From NCBI GenBank assembly GCA_036558905.1, contig DATBER010000066.1, positions 1 through 64,000 of the forward strand: a DNA stretch of 64,000 nucleotides. Direction: 5' to 3'. Positions within the stretch are counted from its first letter, which is position 1. Every line of letters starts with the position of its first letter. The notes under the pieces are model-generated. The model was not told where the DNA came from, did no database searches, and worked only from the letters and a program-made list of their open reading frames with translations. Positions 44,274 to 53,290 of the stretch are shown here, in pieces. The translations under genes were made by a program, and so were the position numbers. The DNA comes from DASXRA01 sp036558905. GTDB taxonomy: Bacteria > Actinomycetota > Actinomycetes > Mycobacteriales > Jatrophihabitantaceae.

Positions 44274-44789
44274 CTACGAGTCGGTGAGCCGAATGCCGTT
44301 GAAGACGCCGATCTGTTCGTTGTAGAGCTCGATGCCGGCACCGTTGGGATCGCGCATATACAAGCTGTCCTCGACGCCGCGGTCCGGACCGAGGTAGTCG
44401 ATGCCCCGCTCGTCGAGGGCCTGCTTGGCCGCGTCGAAATGCTCGCCGTCGACCGAGATCGCGATGTGCTGGATGCCGCCGATCGTCTCCTGGAAGTCGG
44501 GATGATCGTGCCCCGGGAAGTCGAAGAACCCGAGCAGGTTGCCGTGCCCGACGTCGAAGAAGAAGTGCGTCGACCCGGCATAGTCGCGGTTCTCGACCAT
44601 CTCGACCAGCGGGAAGCCCAGCATGCCCTGGTAGAAGTCGATCGTTTCCTGGACGTCGCGGCAGATCAGCGCGACGTGGTGGACGCCGCGGGCGGTCGAG
44701 GCACCGGGCGTCTCCTTCAGGTACTTGCGGCGAAGCTGTTGGCGGCGCTCGCGGACCCGCTCGAGCTCCGCGCCTTCCGGTTCAGGCAT
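44274..44789 (-). CDS. VOC-family dioxygenase/glyoxalase-like protein
   Basis: 171 residues. After a charged N-terminal helix (ERVRERRQQLRRKYL) come two VOC modules: GVHHVALICRDVQETIDFYQGML and GGIQHIAISVDGEHFDAAKQAL…DPNGAGIELYNE. Metal ligands His (VHHVAL), His (IQHIAI) and Glu (GIELYN) are all present, fitting an extradiol-dioxygenase- or glyoxalase-like metal enzyme. ATG 44789 is chosen over one 17 codons upstream because the protein starts there in character. Confidence 0.85.
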   Translation of the reverse strand: MPEPEGAELERVRERRQQLRRKYLKETPGASTARGVHHVALICRDVQETIDFYQGMLGFPLVEMVENRDYAGSTHFFFDVGHGNLLGFFDFPGHDHPDFQETIGGIQHIAISVDGEHFDAAKQALDERGIDYLGPDRGVEDSLYMRDPNGAGIELYNEQIGVFNGIRLTDS

Positions 44790-44814
44790 GCTCGGTCCCT
44801 TCGACCAGGCCAGC

Positions 44815-45846
44815 CTAGTTCGGATGAATGATCGTGACACCGTCGATCGGGGCCGTGCCGAGTGCGGCCAGCTCGACGGCGGCCTCGTCCAGGCCGATCA
44901 CTCGTCGCACGAGCCGGCCCGGGTCCAGATCGCCGGACGTGACCCGTTCGAGCATGGCCGGGTAGTCGCGGGCGGCCATGCCGTGGCTGCCGATGAGCGT
45001 CAGCTCGCGGGCGATCGCCTGGCCGATGGGCCGGGCCGGGATCGTGGCGGCCGCGCCGAGGAGGCCGACCTGTACGTGCCGCCCGCGCCGGGCCAGCCCG
45101 CCGACCGAGTTGGCCAGTGTGTCCGGACCGCCGATGGCGTCGATGGACGCGGCCGCCCCGCCGCCGGTCAGCTCGCGAATGGCGCGCACGCATCCGTCCG
45201 GCTCCAGCACCGCCTCGGCGCCCAGCTCCTCGGCCCGGGCCCGAGCGGCCGGCGTCGGGTCGACGGCCACCACCCGGGCGCCACCGGCGACCGCGATCAT
45301 GACCGCGGAGAGGCCGACACCACCACAGCCGTGGACGGCCAGCCACTCGCCCGGCGCGAGACGGGCGTGATGCACGACGGCGCGGTACGCCGTGGCGAAC
45401 CGGCAACCCAGGCCGGCCGCCGTGTCGAAGTCCATGTCGTCGGGCAGCCGCACGACGTTCAGGTCGGCCACGTCGATCACGACCAGTTCGGCGAACGAGC
45501 CCCAGTGCGTGAATCCCGGCTGTTGCTGTCGTTCGCAGACCTGCTCCTCACCCCGCCGGCAGGTCGGGCACCGGCCGCAGGCGCACACGAACGGGGCGGT
45601 CACCCGATCGCCCACCCGCCAGCGGCGCACGTCCCGGGCCACCTCGGCGACCACGCCGGCGAACTCGTGACCCGGCACGTGCGGCAGCCGGATGTCCGCG
45701 TCGTGGCCCAGCCAGCCGTGCCAGTCGCTGCGGCACAGCCCGGTGGCCGCGACCCGCAGCAGCACGCCGTCCGGCGGGCAGACCGGCTCGGGCACGTCGC
45801 GCACGGACGGGGGCGCGCCGAACTCGTCGAACACCACCGCGCGCAC
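44815..45846 (-). CDS. zinc-dependent alcohol dehydrogenase
   Basis: 343 residues. Catalytic zinc ligands Cys38, His60 and Glu61 (GLCRSDWHG, PHVPGHEFAG); structural zinc Cys90, 93, 96 and 104; NAD(P) loop VHGCGGVGLSAV. The enzyme oxidises alcohols or reduces aldehydes. It follows the PIG-L gene by two bases; the GTG at 45846 is inferred since no clear ribosome site exists. Pairing with a deacetylase hints at a small-molecule or mycothiol-linked pathway, unproven. Confidence 0.88.
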   Translation of the reverse strand: MRAVVFDEFGAPPSVRDVPEPVCPPDGVLLRVAATGLCRSDWHGWLGHDADIRLPHVPGHEFAGVVAEVARDVRRWRVGDRVTAPFVCACGRCPTCRRGEEQVCERQQQPGFTHWGSFAELVVIDVADLNVVRLPDDMDFDTAAGLGCRFATAYRAVVHHARLAPGEWLAVHGCGGVGLSAVMIAVAGGARVVAVDPTPAARARAEELGAEAVLEPDGCVRAIRELTGGGAAASIDAIGGPDTLANSVGGLARRGRHVQVGLLGAAATIPARPIGQAIARELTLIGSHGMAARDYPAMLERVTSGDLDPGRLVRRVIGLDEAAVELAALGTAPIDGVTIIHPN

Positions 45847-45848
45847 GC

Positions 45849-46577
45849 TCAGACCGCCGGGAAGTTGTTCGGCCGGCAGAAGGACTCCTCGGCAATGAGC
45901 CGGCGGAAGTTGTCCGGCCCCATCGCAGTGAGCATCGGGCCCATCTGGCTCTCCTGGCGGAGCATCGCGCGGTACTTGCGATCGAGAATGTCGCCCTCGT
46001 GCACGACGTGGATCGAGCACCCCTCGGCCGGGACGGTGACCGGCTCGCGGTCGGCCATCATGACCGACTCCGGGTCGACGTAGGTCGAGACCATGGCGAC
46101 CCATTCCGGCGTCGTCGCCGCGTAGTGCAACTCGGCGTCGGTGCCGGCCACGGCCGCCGTGGTCCACCGCGACACCGAGATGTGGTCGGTGTGGTAGGTG
46201 CCGCCGTCCGGGCCGAACGTCAGGACGGTGTCCGGCCGGACGGCGTCGACGATCTCGCGCAGCCGGGCCACGGCCACATCGTCCGGGACGTCGGCGCAGC
46301 CGCCGTCCGGGTAGTCCAGCCAGACGTGCTCGGTCACCCCGATCTCGGCCAGGCAGGCGGCCAGCTCCTTCGTCCGGACGTCGGCCAGCGGCGGTCCGGG
46401 CGGCCAGCGTTCGGGGTCGGTCGAGCCCTGCTCGCCGCGGGTGGCAGTGACGCACACGACCCGCTGACCGGCCAGCACCGCGGCGGCCATGATGCCGGCG
46501 CAGCAGTAGCTCTCGTCGTCAGGATGCGCCCAGATCGAGAGGATCGTGCCCAGATCGGCACTGTTCCCGGCACTCAC
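45849..46577 (-). CDS. PIG-L family deacetylase
   Basis: 242 residues. The zinc motif AHPDDE is at 17–22 and the second site at GTYHTDHISVSR; DYPDGG is also typical. Family members remove N-acetyl from sugar conjugates (MshB, mycothiol conjugate amidase Mca). Mca has a longer C-terminus, so the exact role is open. It is co-transcribed with the alcohol dehydrogenase. Confidence 0.87.
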   Translation of the reverse strand: MSAGNSADLGTILSIWAHPDDESYCCAGIMAAAVLAGQRVVCVTATRGEQGSTDPERWPPGPPLADVRTKELAACLAEIGVTEHVWLDYPDGGCADVPDDVAVARLREIVDAVRPDTVLTFGPDGGTYHTDHISVSRWTTAAVAGTDAELHYAATTPEWVAMVSTYVDPESVMMADREPVTVPAEGCSIHVVHEGDILDRKYRAMLRQESQMGPMLTAMGPDNFRRLIAEESFCRPNNFPAV

Positions 46578-46625
46578 GACGGCCCACCTCCAGGCCGAGG
46601 ATCGTAAGCCACGGCCCGGCCGGCG

Positions 46626-47684
46626 TCAGCTGCCGTCGGGGTAGCCGCCACGATGCGACACCATCGGGTACTGCGGCAGCGCGGCCGCGGGATCGCGCAG
46701 CAACGCCGTGGTCGCTGCCGCGTACGGCGGATTGGCTCGCCATCCGTCGGGGTACGGTCGCAGTCCCCTCGCTAGCCGATCACGGTCGCCGATCAGCTCG
46801 ATCAGGTGCGCGCGCACGGCGTCGACAGCCGGATCCGACCAGGCGCGGTCGGTGTCCCGCAGCAGCCGGTGGTATTTGTCGCGAGCCCGTTTCCCCTTGT
46901 CGACAAGGCGAATCTGTTTGCCGCGACCGGCCGACGGAGCGGGCTCGACAACCGCCAGCTCGTGCCGTTCGAGGAAGCCGGCCGAGACGCTGACCGCCTC
47001 ACGCGACACGCCGGTCAGCGCCGGCAAATCGCGCAGCCGAATCCCATCCGTCGACAGCACGCGCAGCAGGTTGGCGCACAGCGCCAGCGACAGTCGCGAC
47101 TCCTGCTCGAAGTCGTGCGCGAACGCCAGCAGGACCCGCGACAGCAGCGCCGACAGGTCCGGGGCGATCTCAGGACGCGGCCGGGCCAACAGCTGGTCGG
47201 CCGGGTCGACGCGGTACACGCCGGCCACCGGCAGGTACCAGGGCAGCAACGGGTCGAGGCGGTCGGCCACATCGGACAGGGCGTCGTTCAGGCCGGTCAG
47301 CAGATCGGCGCCGAACCGGTCCGACCACCGCAACTCGATCTCGGCGGCCAGAGGCGCCCACACCCGCCGGGCCCCCTGACCGGCCCGGGTCAGCCGGACG
47401 ATGCCGTCGTCCACCGTCACGTAGCCCCACCGCTGCAGGCCACCCAGGTTGACCAGCCGGGCCAGGTCGTCGACCTCGGTCAGGGCAACGCCGCCCGCGT
47501 CGACGAAGCGCAGGAAGTTGGCCCACATCGCCAACGACACCAGCCACGGGCCCTGCCCGGAATGGGCCTGCGGTCCGCGGGCGGTGCGGTGCGGCATCCG
47601 GTGCTCGAACTCGTTGTCGAACTCGATCGTGAACGCGATCAGCGCGCGCGACAGCAGGGTGGGCAACTCGGCCGGCACGCGCAC
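46626..47684 (-). CDS. regulator with two tandem MarR-like winged-helix halves
   Basis: 352 residues built of two similar halves: LPTLLSRALIAFTIEFDNEFE…LVSLAMWANFLRFVDAGGVALTEVDDL and LSALLSRVLLAFAHDFEQESRLSLALCANLLRVLSTDGIRLRDLPALTGVSREAVS. Only the second keeps a canonical recognition helix. An internal duplication is clear. The ligand is unknown. A leaderless start at GTG 47678 fits the TAGCGT box; the frame opens at GTG 47684. It is divergent, 34 bp away, from a nucleotidyltransferase gene that it may control. Confidence 0.82.
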   Translation of the reverse strand: MRVPAELPTLLSRALIAFTIEFDNEFEHRMPHRTARGPQAHSGQGPWLVSLAMWANFLRFVDAGGVALTEVDDLARLVNLGGLQRWGYVTVDDGIVRLTRAGQGARRVWAPLAAEIELRWSDRFGADLLTGLNDALSDVADRLDPLLPWYLPVAGVYRVDPADQLLARPRPEIAPDLSALLSRVLLAFAHDFEQESRLSLALCANLLRVLSTDGIRLRDLPALTGVSREAVSVSAGFLERHELAVVEPAPSAGRGKQIRLVDKGKRARDKYHRLLRDTDRAWSDPAVDAVRAHLIELIGDRDRLARGLRPYPDGWRANPPYAAATTALLRDPAAALPQYPMVSHRGGYPDGS

Positions 47685-47711
47685 ACGCTACGGCGGGCGG
47701 CTCGGTAGCGT
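47685..47711. promoter_or_regulatory. symmetric divergent -10 boxes between the wHTH regulator and nucleotidyltransferase genes
   Basis: TAGCGT occurs on both strands (47706–47711 plus; 47685–47690 minus), forming an inverted repeat CGCTAC/GTAGCG 13 bp apart. It lies 7 nt before ATG 47719 and 6 nt before GTG 47678. Confidence 0.5.
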
Positions 47712-47718
47712 CGAGCGG

Positions 47719-48438
47719 ATGTTCACTGTCGAGCGGCGCGACCGGGTTCGGAACGACTTGCTCGCCCGGGCCCGCGCGGACGAGCGCATCGTCGGGGCAG
47801 CCCGCACCGGCTCGGCCGCCCGGGGCGCCGAGGACCGATGGTCGGACATCGACCTGTTCCTGGGCGTACGCGGCGATATCGACGTGGCCATCGGCGACTG
47901 GAGCGACGCGCTCTACGGCGAGTACCAGGCCGTTCACCACTTCGACCTGCCGGCCGGATCCGTCACCTACCGGGCGTTCCTGCTGCCGGACGGCCTGGAG
48001 GTCGACCTGGGCTTCGCGCCGGCCGAGCGGTTCGGGCCGGTCGGCGACGGCGCGTTCGACGTCGTGTTCGGCGATCCCGTCGCGCGACGGCCCGGGCGCA
48101 CCGACACCGATCACCTGGTCGGGCTCGGTTGGCACCACGCCCTGCACGCGCGGGTCGCAATCGAGCGGGGCCGGTTCTGGGTGGCCGAGCAGTGGATCAG
48201 TGCGCTGCGCGATCACGTCATCACCCTGGCCTGCATCCGGCACGGGCTGCCGTCGGCGTACGCCAAGGGCGCGCACGCGCTGCCGGCGGACGAGCGGGCC
48301 GGGATCGGCGACGCGCTGGTGCGGGGCCTCGACCCGGCTGAGCTGACCCGGGCCCGGTCGGCCGCCGTCCGGGCGTTCCTGGCCGAGCTTCGTCACATCG
48401 ACTCGGACTTGACCGCCCGTATCGCCCGGACGCTCTAG
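47719..48438 (+). CDS. nucleotidyltransferase-fold protein
   Basis: 239 residues. The NTase core has GAARTGSAARGAEDRWSDIDLFLGV (GS…DxD) near residue 25 and the third carboxylate in LEVDLGFAP. A helical C-terminal domain follows (HALHARVAIERGRFWVAEQWISALRDHVI), as in aminoglycoside adenylyltransferase-like and HEPN-linked proteins. It may modify a small molecule or RNA end. It is divergent from the tandem-wHTH regulator. Confidence 0.82.
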   Translation: MFTVERRDRVRNDLLARARADERIVGAARTGSAARGAEDRWSDIDLFLGVRGDIDVAIGDWSDALYGEYQAVHHFDLPAGSVTYRAFLLPDGLEVDLGFAPAERFGPVGDGAFDVVFGDPVARRPGRTDTDHLVGLGWHHALHARVAIERGRFWVAEQWISALRDHVITLACIRHGLPSAYAKGAHALPADERAGIGDALVRGLDPAELTRARSAAVRAFLAELRHIDSDLTARIARTL

Positions 48439-48504
48439 GGGTCGCTGCCGACCCCGCCCGTCGCAGCAGAGCATGGGTCGGCCGCGTCCCCTAAGGTCGG
48501 GCCC

Positions 48505-49473
48505 ATGCGAGCCGCGTACGCCTCCGCCCCGAATCCGGACGATCCGTTGGCGGGCCTGGTCGTCGGCGAACGGCCCGATCCGGTGGCGCCCGCGGGCTGG
48601 ACGACCGTCGCGGTCAAGGCGGCCAGCCTCAACCACCACGACCTGTGGACGCTGCGCGGGGTGGGCATCAGCGGCGAGCGGTTCCCGATGATCATCGGCT
48701 GCGACGCCGCCGGCATCGACACGTCCACCGGCGAGGACGTGGTGGTCCACTCGGTCATCGCGTCCGACGCCTGGGACGGCGACGAGACGCTCGACCCGAA
48801 GCGCAGCCTGCTGTCCGAGAGGCACCAGGGCACCTTCGCCGAGCAGGTGATCGTGCCGAAGCGCAACGTCTTGCCCAAGCCGGCCGAGCTGTCCTGGGCC
48901 GAGGCGGCGTGCCTGTCGACCGCGTGGCTCACCGCCTACCGGATGCTGTTCGTGAAGTCGGGACTTCAGCCCGGGCAGACGATGCTCGTGCAGGGCGCAT
49001 CCGGCGGCGTGGCGACCGCGGCGATCATGCTCGGCCGCGCCGCCGGCTACCGGGTGTGGGCCACGGCGCGCACCGAGGCCAAGCAGGCCGCCGCACTGGA
49101 CCTCGGCGCGCACCAATCCTTCGCGTCCGGTGCGCGGTTGCCGGAACGGGTCGACGTCGTGATCGAGACGGTGGGCCAGGCGACCTGGGCGCACTCGGTG
49201 AAGTCGCTCAAGCCGGGTGGGCGCATCGTCACGTCGGGCGCGACGAGCGGCGCCGGCCCTGCGGCCGAGCTGAACCGGATCTTCTTCCTGCAGTTGTCGG
49301 TGGTCGGCTCCACGATGGGCACCAAGCCCGAGCTGGCCCAGCTGATCGCGTTCCTGCGCGACTCGGGGCTGCGCCCGCACATCGACCGGACGCTGCCACT
49401 GGAGTCGGTCGGCGACGGGCTGGCCGCAATGGCCGCAGGCGAGCTGATCGGCAAGATCGTCGTCGAGGTCTGA
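48505..49473 (+). CDS. zinc-free MDR-family quinone oxidoreductase-like protein
   Basis: 322 residues: GroES-like N-terminus (AASLNHHDLWTLRGVG), dinucleotide loop LVQGASGGVATAAIML, and HIDRTLPLESVGDGLAAMAAGELIGKIVVEV. The zinc ligands of alcohol dehydrogenases are absent. It probably reduces quinones or enoyl substrates with NAD(P)H. It leads a three-gene string: the Nudix gene starts 4 bp after the stop. Confidence 0.9.
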   Translation: MRAAYASAPNPDDPLAGLVVGERPDPVAPAGWTTVAVKAASLNHHDLWTLRGVGISGERFPMIIGCDAAGIDTSTGEDVVVHSVIASDAWDGDETLDPKRSLLSERHQGTFAEQVIVPKRNVLPKPAELSWAEAACLSTAWLTAYRMLFVKSGLQPGQTMLVQGASGGVATAAIMLGRAAGYRVWATARTEAKQAAALDLGAHQSFASGARLPERVDVVIETVGQATWAHSVKSLKPGGRIVTSGATSGAGPAAELNRIFFLQLSVVGSTMGTKPELAQLIAFLRDSGLRPHIDRTLPLESVGDGLAAMAAGELIGKIVVEV

Positions 49474-49477
49474 CGCC

Positions 49478-49879
49478 GTGCGCTGGCCGGTATCCGTCAA
49501 GGGCGTCGTCTGGGTGGGCGACCGCGTCGTCCTCGCGCACAACTCGCGGAAGCAGTGGGAGCTGCCCGGCGGGCGCCTGGACCGGCACGAGTCGATGGAG
49601 GCCGGCCTGGCGCGCGAGATCCGCGAGGAGACCGCCCTGGATGCCGTGATCGGCCCGCTGGTCGGCGCGTACGTGTTCGACGCCATCCCGCACAAGCGCG
49701 TGGTGGTGCTCGCCTACGGCTGCGCGGCCGGCGCCGAGCAGGCCCCGAGCGCGTCGGCCGAGCACAGCGAGGTGACCCTGTTCGCCGCCGCCGAGCTGGC
49801 CGACCTGGTCATTCCCGAGCGGTACCGCGACGCGATCGCGCACTGGTCGGCCGACGACGCGGCGCAGCTGCTGCAGTGA
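49478..49879 (+). CDS. Nudix hydrolase
   Basis: 133 residues with a complete Nudix box (GGRLDRHESMEAGLAREIREETAL, Gx5Ex7REUxEExGU pattern starting near residue 30). It hydrolyses nucleoside diphosphate-linked substrates. GTG 49478; its stop overlaps the next gene's GTG start (GTGA). Coupling with a 2H phosphoesterase suggests shared action on nucleotide- or RNA-derived phosphates. Confidence 0.92.
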   Translation: MRWPVSVKGVVWVGDRVVLAHNSRKQWELPGGRLDRHESMEAGLAREIREETALDAVIGPLVGAYVFDAIPHKRVVVLAYGCAAGAEQAPSASAEHSEVTLFAAAELADLVIPERYRDAIAHWSADDAAQLLQ

Positions 49880-50418
49880 TCACGGCCGTGGTGTGCGCCG
49901 CGTTCGACCGGGCCACCGACGAGGCGATCCTCGCCACCCGCGAGGTGGTCCGGGCGGCCGGCATCCGGCTGCCGGATCAGCCGCCGCATCGCCCGCACTT
50001 CAGCCTGGCCGCCGCCCGGGTTCCGCGCGAGGAGTTGCCGCGCGTGCTCGAGGTGGCCTTCGGCGTCGCCGCACAACACCGGCCGTTCCCGGTCCGGCTC
50101 GACGAGGTGGGGCGGTTCGGGCGGGCCGGGGTGGTGTGGCTCGGCCCGTCGGCCCGGTCGGGCGTCCTGGCGCGACTGCAACGAGACGTCGACGCGGCGC
50201 TGCAGGCGGCGGGCTGGCCCCGCGCGTTCGGCGAGCGCAGCGACCCGACCCAGTGGGTGGCGCACTGCACGCTGGCCACCCGGGTCCCCAAGCCGCAGCT
50301 GCGGAACGTGCAGGCGGCCGTGCGCGAGCGGTACGCGCCGATCGCGGCGCGCGTCGACGCCCTGGCGACGATCCTGGTCGGCGGGCGCGGCGATGTCGGG
50401 CACGCCCCGCTCGGCTGA
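49876..50418 (+). CDS. 2H-family phosphoesterase (2'-5' RNA ligase-like)
   Basis: 180 residues with the two H-x-S/T motifs: PHFSLA near residue 36 and AHCTLAT near residue 133. Cytosolic enzymes of this fold cleave cyclic phosphates in nucleotides or RNA ends. It overlaps the Nudix gene. Its TGA stop abuts base-to-base the stop of the convergent second 2H gene (shared TGATCA). Confidence 0.87.
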   Translation: MITAVVCAAFDRATDEAILATREVVRAAGIRLPDQPPHRPHFSLAAARVPREELPRVLEVAFGVAAQHRPFPVRLDEVGRFGRAGVVWLGPSARSGVLARLQRDVDAALQAAGWPRAFGERSDPTQWVAHCTLATRVPKPQLRNVQAAVRERYAPIAARVDALATILVGGRGDVGHAPLG

Positions 50419-50946
50419 TCAATCCCGAAAAGGGAAGGTGCGGTCGAAGGACCAGCCGCCGGCCTGACGCACGACGAGGCTCAGCTCGCCGATCGTCGAG
50501 GAGATGGGCAGCGCCCGCTCGATGTCGGCGACGACGGGGCCGAGCTCGTGCGGGTCGGTGGTGTCGGCCACCGTCAGGTGCGGCACCGGCGCGTCGCCGT
50601 ACTGGCCGCCGTAGGGCGGGTAGTCGGGCCAGCGGGCCGTCACCGCGGCGATCAGCGCGAGGATCGGCCGGCTGGGCTGAGGGTCCAGCCACAGCACCTC
50701 GGGGAACCGGCCGACCCCCGCGAAGGTCAGCTCGATCGGATCGGTGGCGGCCGCGATGTCGGCGACGGCCCGGTGGTCGTCGTCGGTGAGCAGCCCGGCC
50801 GGGACCCACGGGTACAGCACCGTGACGTGCGCCGGCACGCCCAGCGGCGCCACCGAGTCGTAAAGCTCTCGCCACCGGCCGATCGCCGGCTCGACTTCGG
50901 GCACCAGCAGGATCAGCCCGGTATCGCCGACCTGTGCGGACGTCAT
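50419..50946 (-). CDS. second 2H-family phosphoesterase
   Basis: 175 residues; motifs AHVTVLYP (residue ~39) and PHLTVAD (~122). It is only distantly similar to its convergent neighbour, so the pair is not a recent duplication. ATG 50946 overlaps the lepA stop (TAATG), coupling it to elongation factor 4 production. Substrate unknown. Confidence 0.86.
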   Translation of the reverse strand: MTSAQVGDTGLILLVPEVEPAIGRWRELYDSVAPLGVPAHVTVLYPWVPAGLLTDDDHRAVADIAAATDPIELTFAGVGRFPEVLWLDPQPSRPILALIAAVTARWPDYPPYGGQYGDAPVPHLTVADTTDPHELGPVVADIERALPISSTIGELSLVVRQAGGWSFDRTFPFRD

Positions 50947-52775
50947 TACCGTTTGGGGGCGTCGGCCGTCTCGCCGGTCGAGAGCGCGGCGATGAACGCC
51001 TCCTGCGGCACCTCGACCCGGCCGACGACCTTCATCCGCTTCTTGCCCTCCTTCTGCTTCTCCAGCAGCTTGCGCTTGCGGGTGATGTCACCGCCGTAGC
51101 ACTTGGCCAGCACGTCCTTGCGCAGCGCGCGGATGTTCTCGCGGGCGATCACCCGGCTGCCGACCGCCGCCTGAATCGGTACCTCGAACTGCTGCCGGGG
51201 AATCAGCTCGCGCAGCTTGGACGCCATCGCCGTGCCGTAGCCGTAGGCCTTGTCCTTGTGGACGATGGCGCTGAACGCGTCGACCGCCTCGCCTTGCAGC
51301 AGGATGTCGACCTTGACCAGGTCGGATAATTGTTCGCCGGCCGCCTCGTAGTCCAGCGACGCATACCCCCGGGTACGGGACTTCAGCGCGTCGAAGAAGT
51401 CGAAGATGATCTCGGCCAGCGGCAGCGTGTAGCGCAGCTCGACGCGCGTCTCGGACAGGTAGTCCATGCCCTTGAGGGCGCCCCGGCGCGACTGGCACAG
51501 CTCCATGATCGCGCCGATGTACTCGCTGGGCGCGATGATCATCGCGTTGACGATCGGCTCGTACACCTCGGCGATCTTCTTGCCGCTCGGCCAGTCCGAC
51601 GGGTTGGTGACGACGTGCTCCTCACCGTCCTCGAGCACCACCCGGTAGACGACGTTCGGGGCGGTCGAGATCAGGTCCAGGTCGAACTCGCGCTCCAGGC
51701 GGTCGCGGGTGATCTCCAGGTGCAGCAGGCCGAGGAACCCGCAGCGAAACCCGAAGCCCAGCGCCGCACTCGATTCCGGCTCGTACACCAGCGCGGCGTC
51801 GTTCAGCCGCAGCTTGTCCAGGGCGTCGCGCAGCAGCGGATAGTCCGAGCCGTCCATCGGGTAGAGGCCGGAGTAGACCATCGGCTTGGGGTCGCGGTAA
51901 CCGCCGAGGGACTGCCGCGCCGGCTTCGCCGCATCGGTGACCGTGTCGCCGACCCGTGACTGGCGCACGTCCTTCACGCCGGTGATGAGGTAGCCGACCT
52001 CGCCCACGCCCAGGCCGTCGGTCGGCTTGGGCTCCGGCGAGATGACGCCGACCTCGAGCAGTTCGTGCGTGGCGCCCGTCGACATCATCTTGATCCGCTC
52101 GCGCGGTGAGATGTGCCCGTCGACCACCCGGATGTAGGTGATGACGCCGCGGTAGATGTCGTAGACCGAGTCGAAGATCAGCGCCCGGGGCGCGGTGTCG
52201 GCCTCGCCGGTCGGAGCCGGCACGTCACGGCAGATCACGTCGAGCAGCTCGCCGACGCCTTCGCCGGTCTTGGCGCTAACCCGCAGGACGTCGTCCGGGT
52301 CGCAGCCGATGATGTGCGCGAGCTCGGCAGCGTAGACGTCCGGCTGGGCGGCCGGCAGGTCGATCTTGTTCAGCACGGGGATGATGCGCAGGTCGTTCTC
52401 GAGGGCCAGGTAAAGGTTGGCCAGCGTCTGCGCCTCGATGCCCTGGGCGGCGTCGACCAGCAGCACGGCGCCCTCGCAGGCAGCCAGCGACCGCGACACC
52501 TCGTAGGTGAAGTCGACGTGCCCGGGGGTATCGATCATGTGCAGCACGTATTCGTGCCACGGCATCCGGACGTTCTGGGCCTTGATCGTGATGCCGCGCT
52601 CGCGCTCGATGTCCATCCGGTCGAGGTACTGCGCGCGCATCTGCCGAGCGTCGACCACACCGGTCAGCTGCAGCATGCGGTCGGCCAGCGTCGACTTGCC
52701 GTGGTCGATGTGCGCGATGATGCAGAAGTTGCGGATGTGGGCCGGGTCGCTCCGGCCGGCCGGGTTCGAGGTCAC
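50946..52775 (-). CDS. lepA: elongation factor 4 (LepA)
   Basis: 609 residues, a full-length translational GTPase: G1 AHIDHGKST, G3 DTPGHVDF, G4 NKID, and the LepA-specific C-terminal domain ending in KLLEKQKEGKKRMK. It back-translocates or rescues stalled ribosomes. GTG start at 52775. Normally adjacent to rpsT and hemW; here about 2.4 kb from rpsT and 8.8 kb from hemW. Confidence 0.97.
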   Translation of the reverse strand: MTSNPAGRSDPAHIRNFCIIAHIDHGKSTLADRMLQLTGVVDARQMRAQYLDRMDIERERGITIKAQNVRMPWHEYVLHMIDTPGHVDFTYEVSRSLAACEGAVLLVDAAQGIEAQTLANLYLALENDLRIIPVLNKIDLPAAQPDVYAAELAHIIGCDPDDVLRVSAKTGEGVGELLDVICRDVPAPTGEADTAPRALIFDSVYDIYRGVITYIRVVDGHISPRERIKMMSTGATHELLEVGVISPEPKPTDGLGVGEVGYLITGVKDVRQSRVGDTVTDAAKPARQSLGGYRDPKPMVYSGLYPMDGSDYPLLRDALDKLRLNDAALVYEPESSAALGFGFRCGFLGLLHLEITRDRLEREFDLDLISTAPNVVYRVVLEDGEEHVVTNPSDWPSGKKIAEVYEPIVNAMIIAPSEYIGAIMELCQSRRGALKGMDYLSETRVELRYTLPLAEIIFDFFDALKSRTRGYASLDYEAAGEQLSDLVKVDILLQGEAVDAFSAIVHKDKAYGYGTAMASKLRELIPRQQFEVPIQAAVGSRVIARENIRALRKDVLAKCYGGDITRKRKLLEKQKEGKKRMKVVGRVEVPQEAFIAALSTGETADAPKR

Positions 52776-52883
52776 GGGCCGCTTTCACTCGTCGGGATGG
52801 CTCGGGTCCATGGTCGCACGGGCCGATTTCCCGATCGTGCAACTCTCGGCGTCGCGGGGACGCCCACGGTTGCCCGATCGGGT

Positions 52884-53246
52884 TCAGCTGGCCTGGTCGG
52901 CGCGCTCGCGGGCCGCCATGACGGCACCCACGTGCTGCTCGGCCCAGTGCTGCACCGCCCCGAGCGGTTCGCGCAGCGAGCGGCCGAGCCGGGTCAGCGA
53001 GTACTCGACCCGGGGCGGCACCTCGGCGTAGACGCGCCGGCGCACCAGCCCGTCGCGTTCGAGCGAGCGCAGCGTCTGGGTAAGCACCTTGGGAGCGACT
53101 CCGCCGATCCGGTCGCGCAGCTGCGTGAACCGCAGCGTCTCGTCGTTGAGGGCGAGCACGACCAGGCCGGTCCACTTCTCGGCGATGCGGTCGAGCACGA
53201 CCCGCGACGGGCAGTTCGGATCGAACGCGTCCCCCTTGCGTACCAT
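52884..53246 (-). CDS. HxlR-family transcriptional regulator
   Basis: 120 residues. HxlR core: CPSRVVLDRIAEKWTGLVVLALNDETLRFTQLRDRIGGVAPKVLTQTLRSLERDGLVRR. A conserved Cys12 is in the redox-sensing position of HxlR proteins such as YodB. It is divergent from an NAD(P)-binding gene with GGTAACC repeats in between. Leaderless start is likely. Confidence 0.88.
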   Translation of the reverse strand: MVRKGDAFDPNCPSRVVLDRIAEKWTGLVVLALNDETLRFTQLRDRIGGVAPKVLTQTLRSLERDGLVRRRVYAEVPPRVEYSLTRLGRSLREPLGAVQHWAEQHVGAVMAARERADQAS

Positions 53247-53248
53247 TA

Positions 53249-53290
53249 GGTAACCATAGCACGTTGAAGTACTCGGTAACCTTTGGTTAC
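53249..53290. promoter_or_regulatory. HxlR operator with GGTAACC repeats
   Basis: GGTAACC occurs at 53249–53255 and 53275–53281; the second is followed by TTT and GGTTAC (53285–53290), giving GTAACC-3-GGTTAC. TATGGT (53253–53258, minus) lies 6 nt before the hxlR ATG. The plus -10 box TACTGT (53288–53293) overlaps the right end and lies 7 nt before ATG 53301. Confidence 0.6.
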
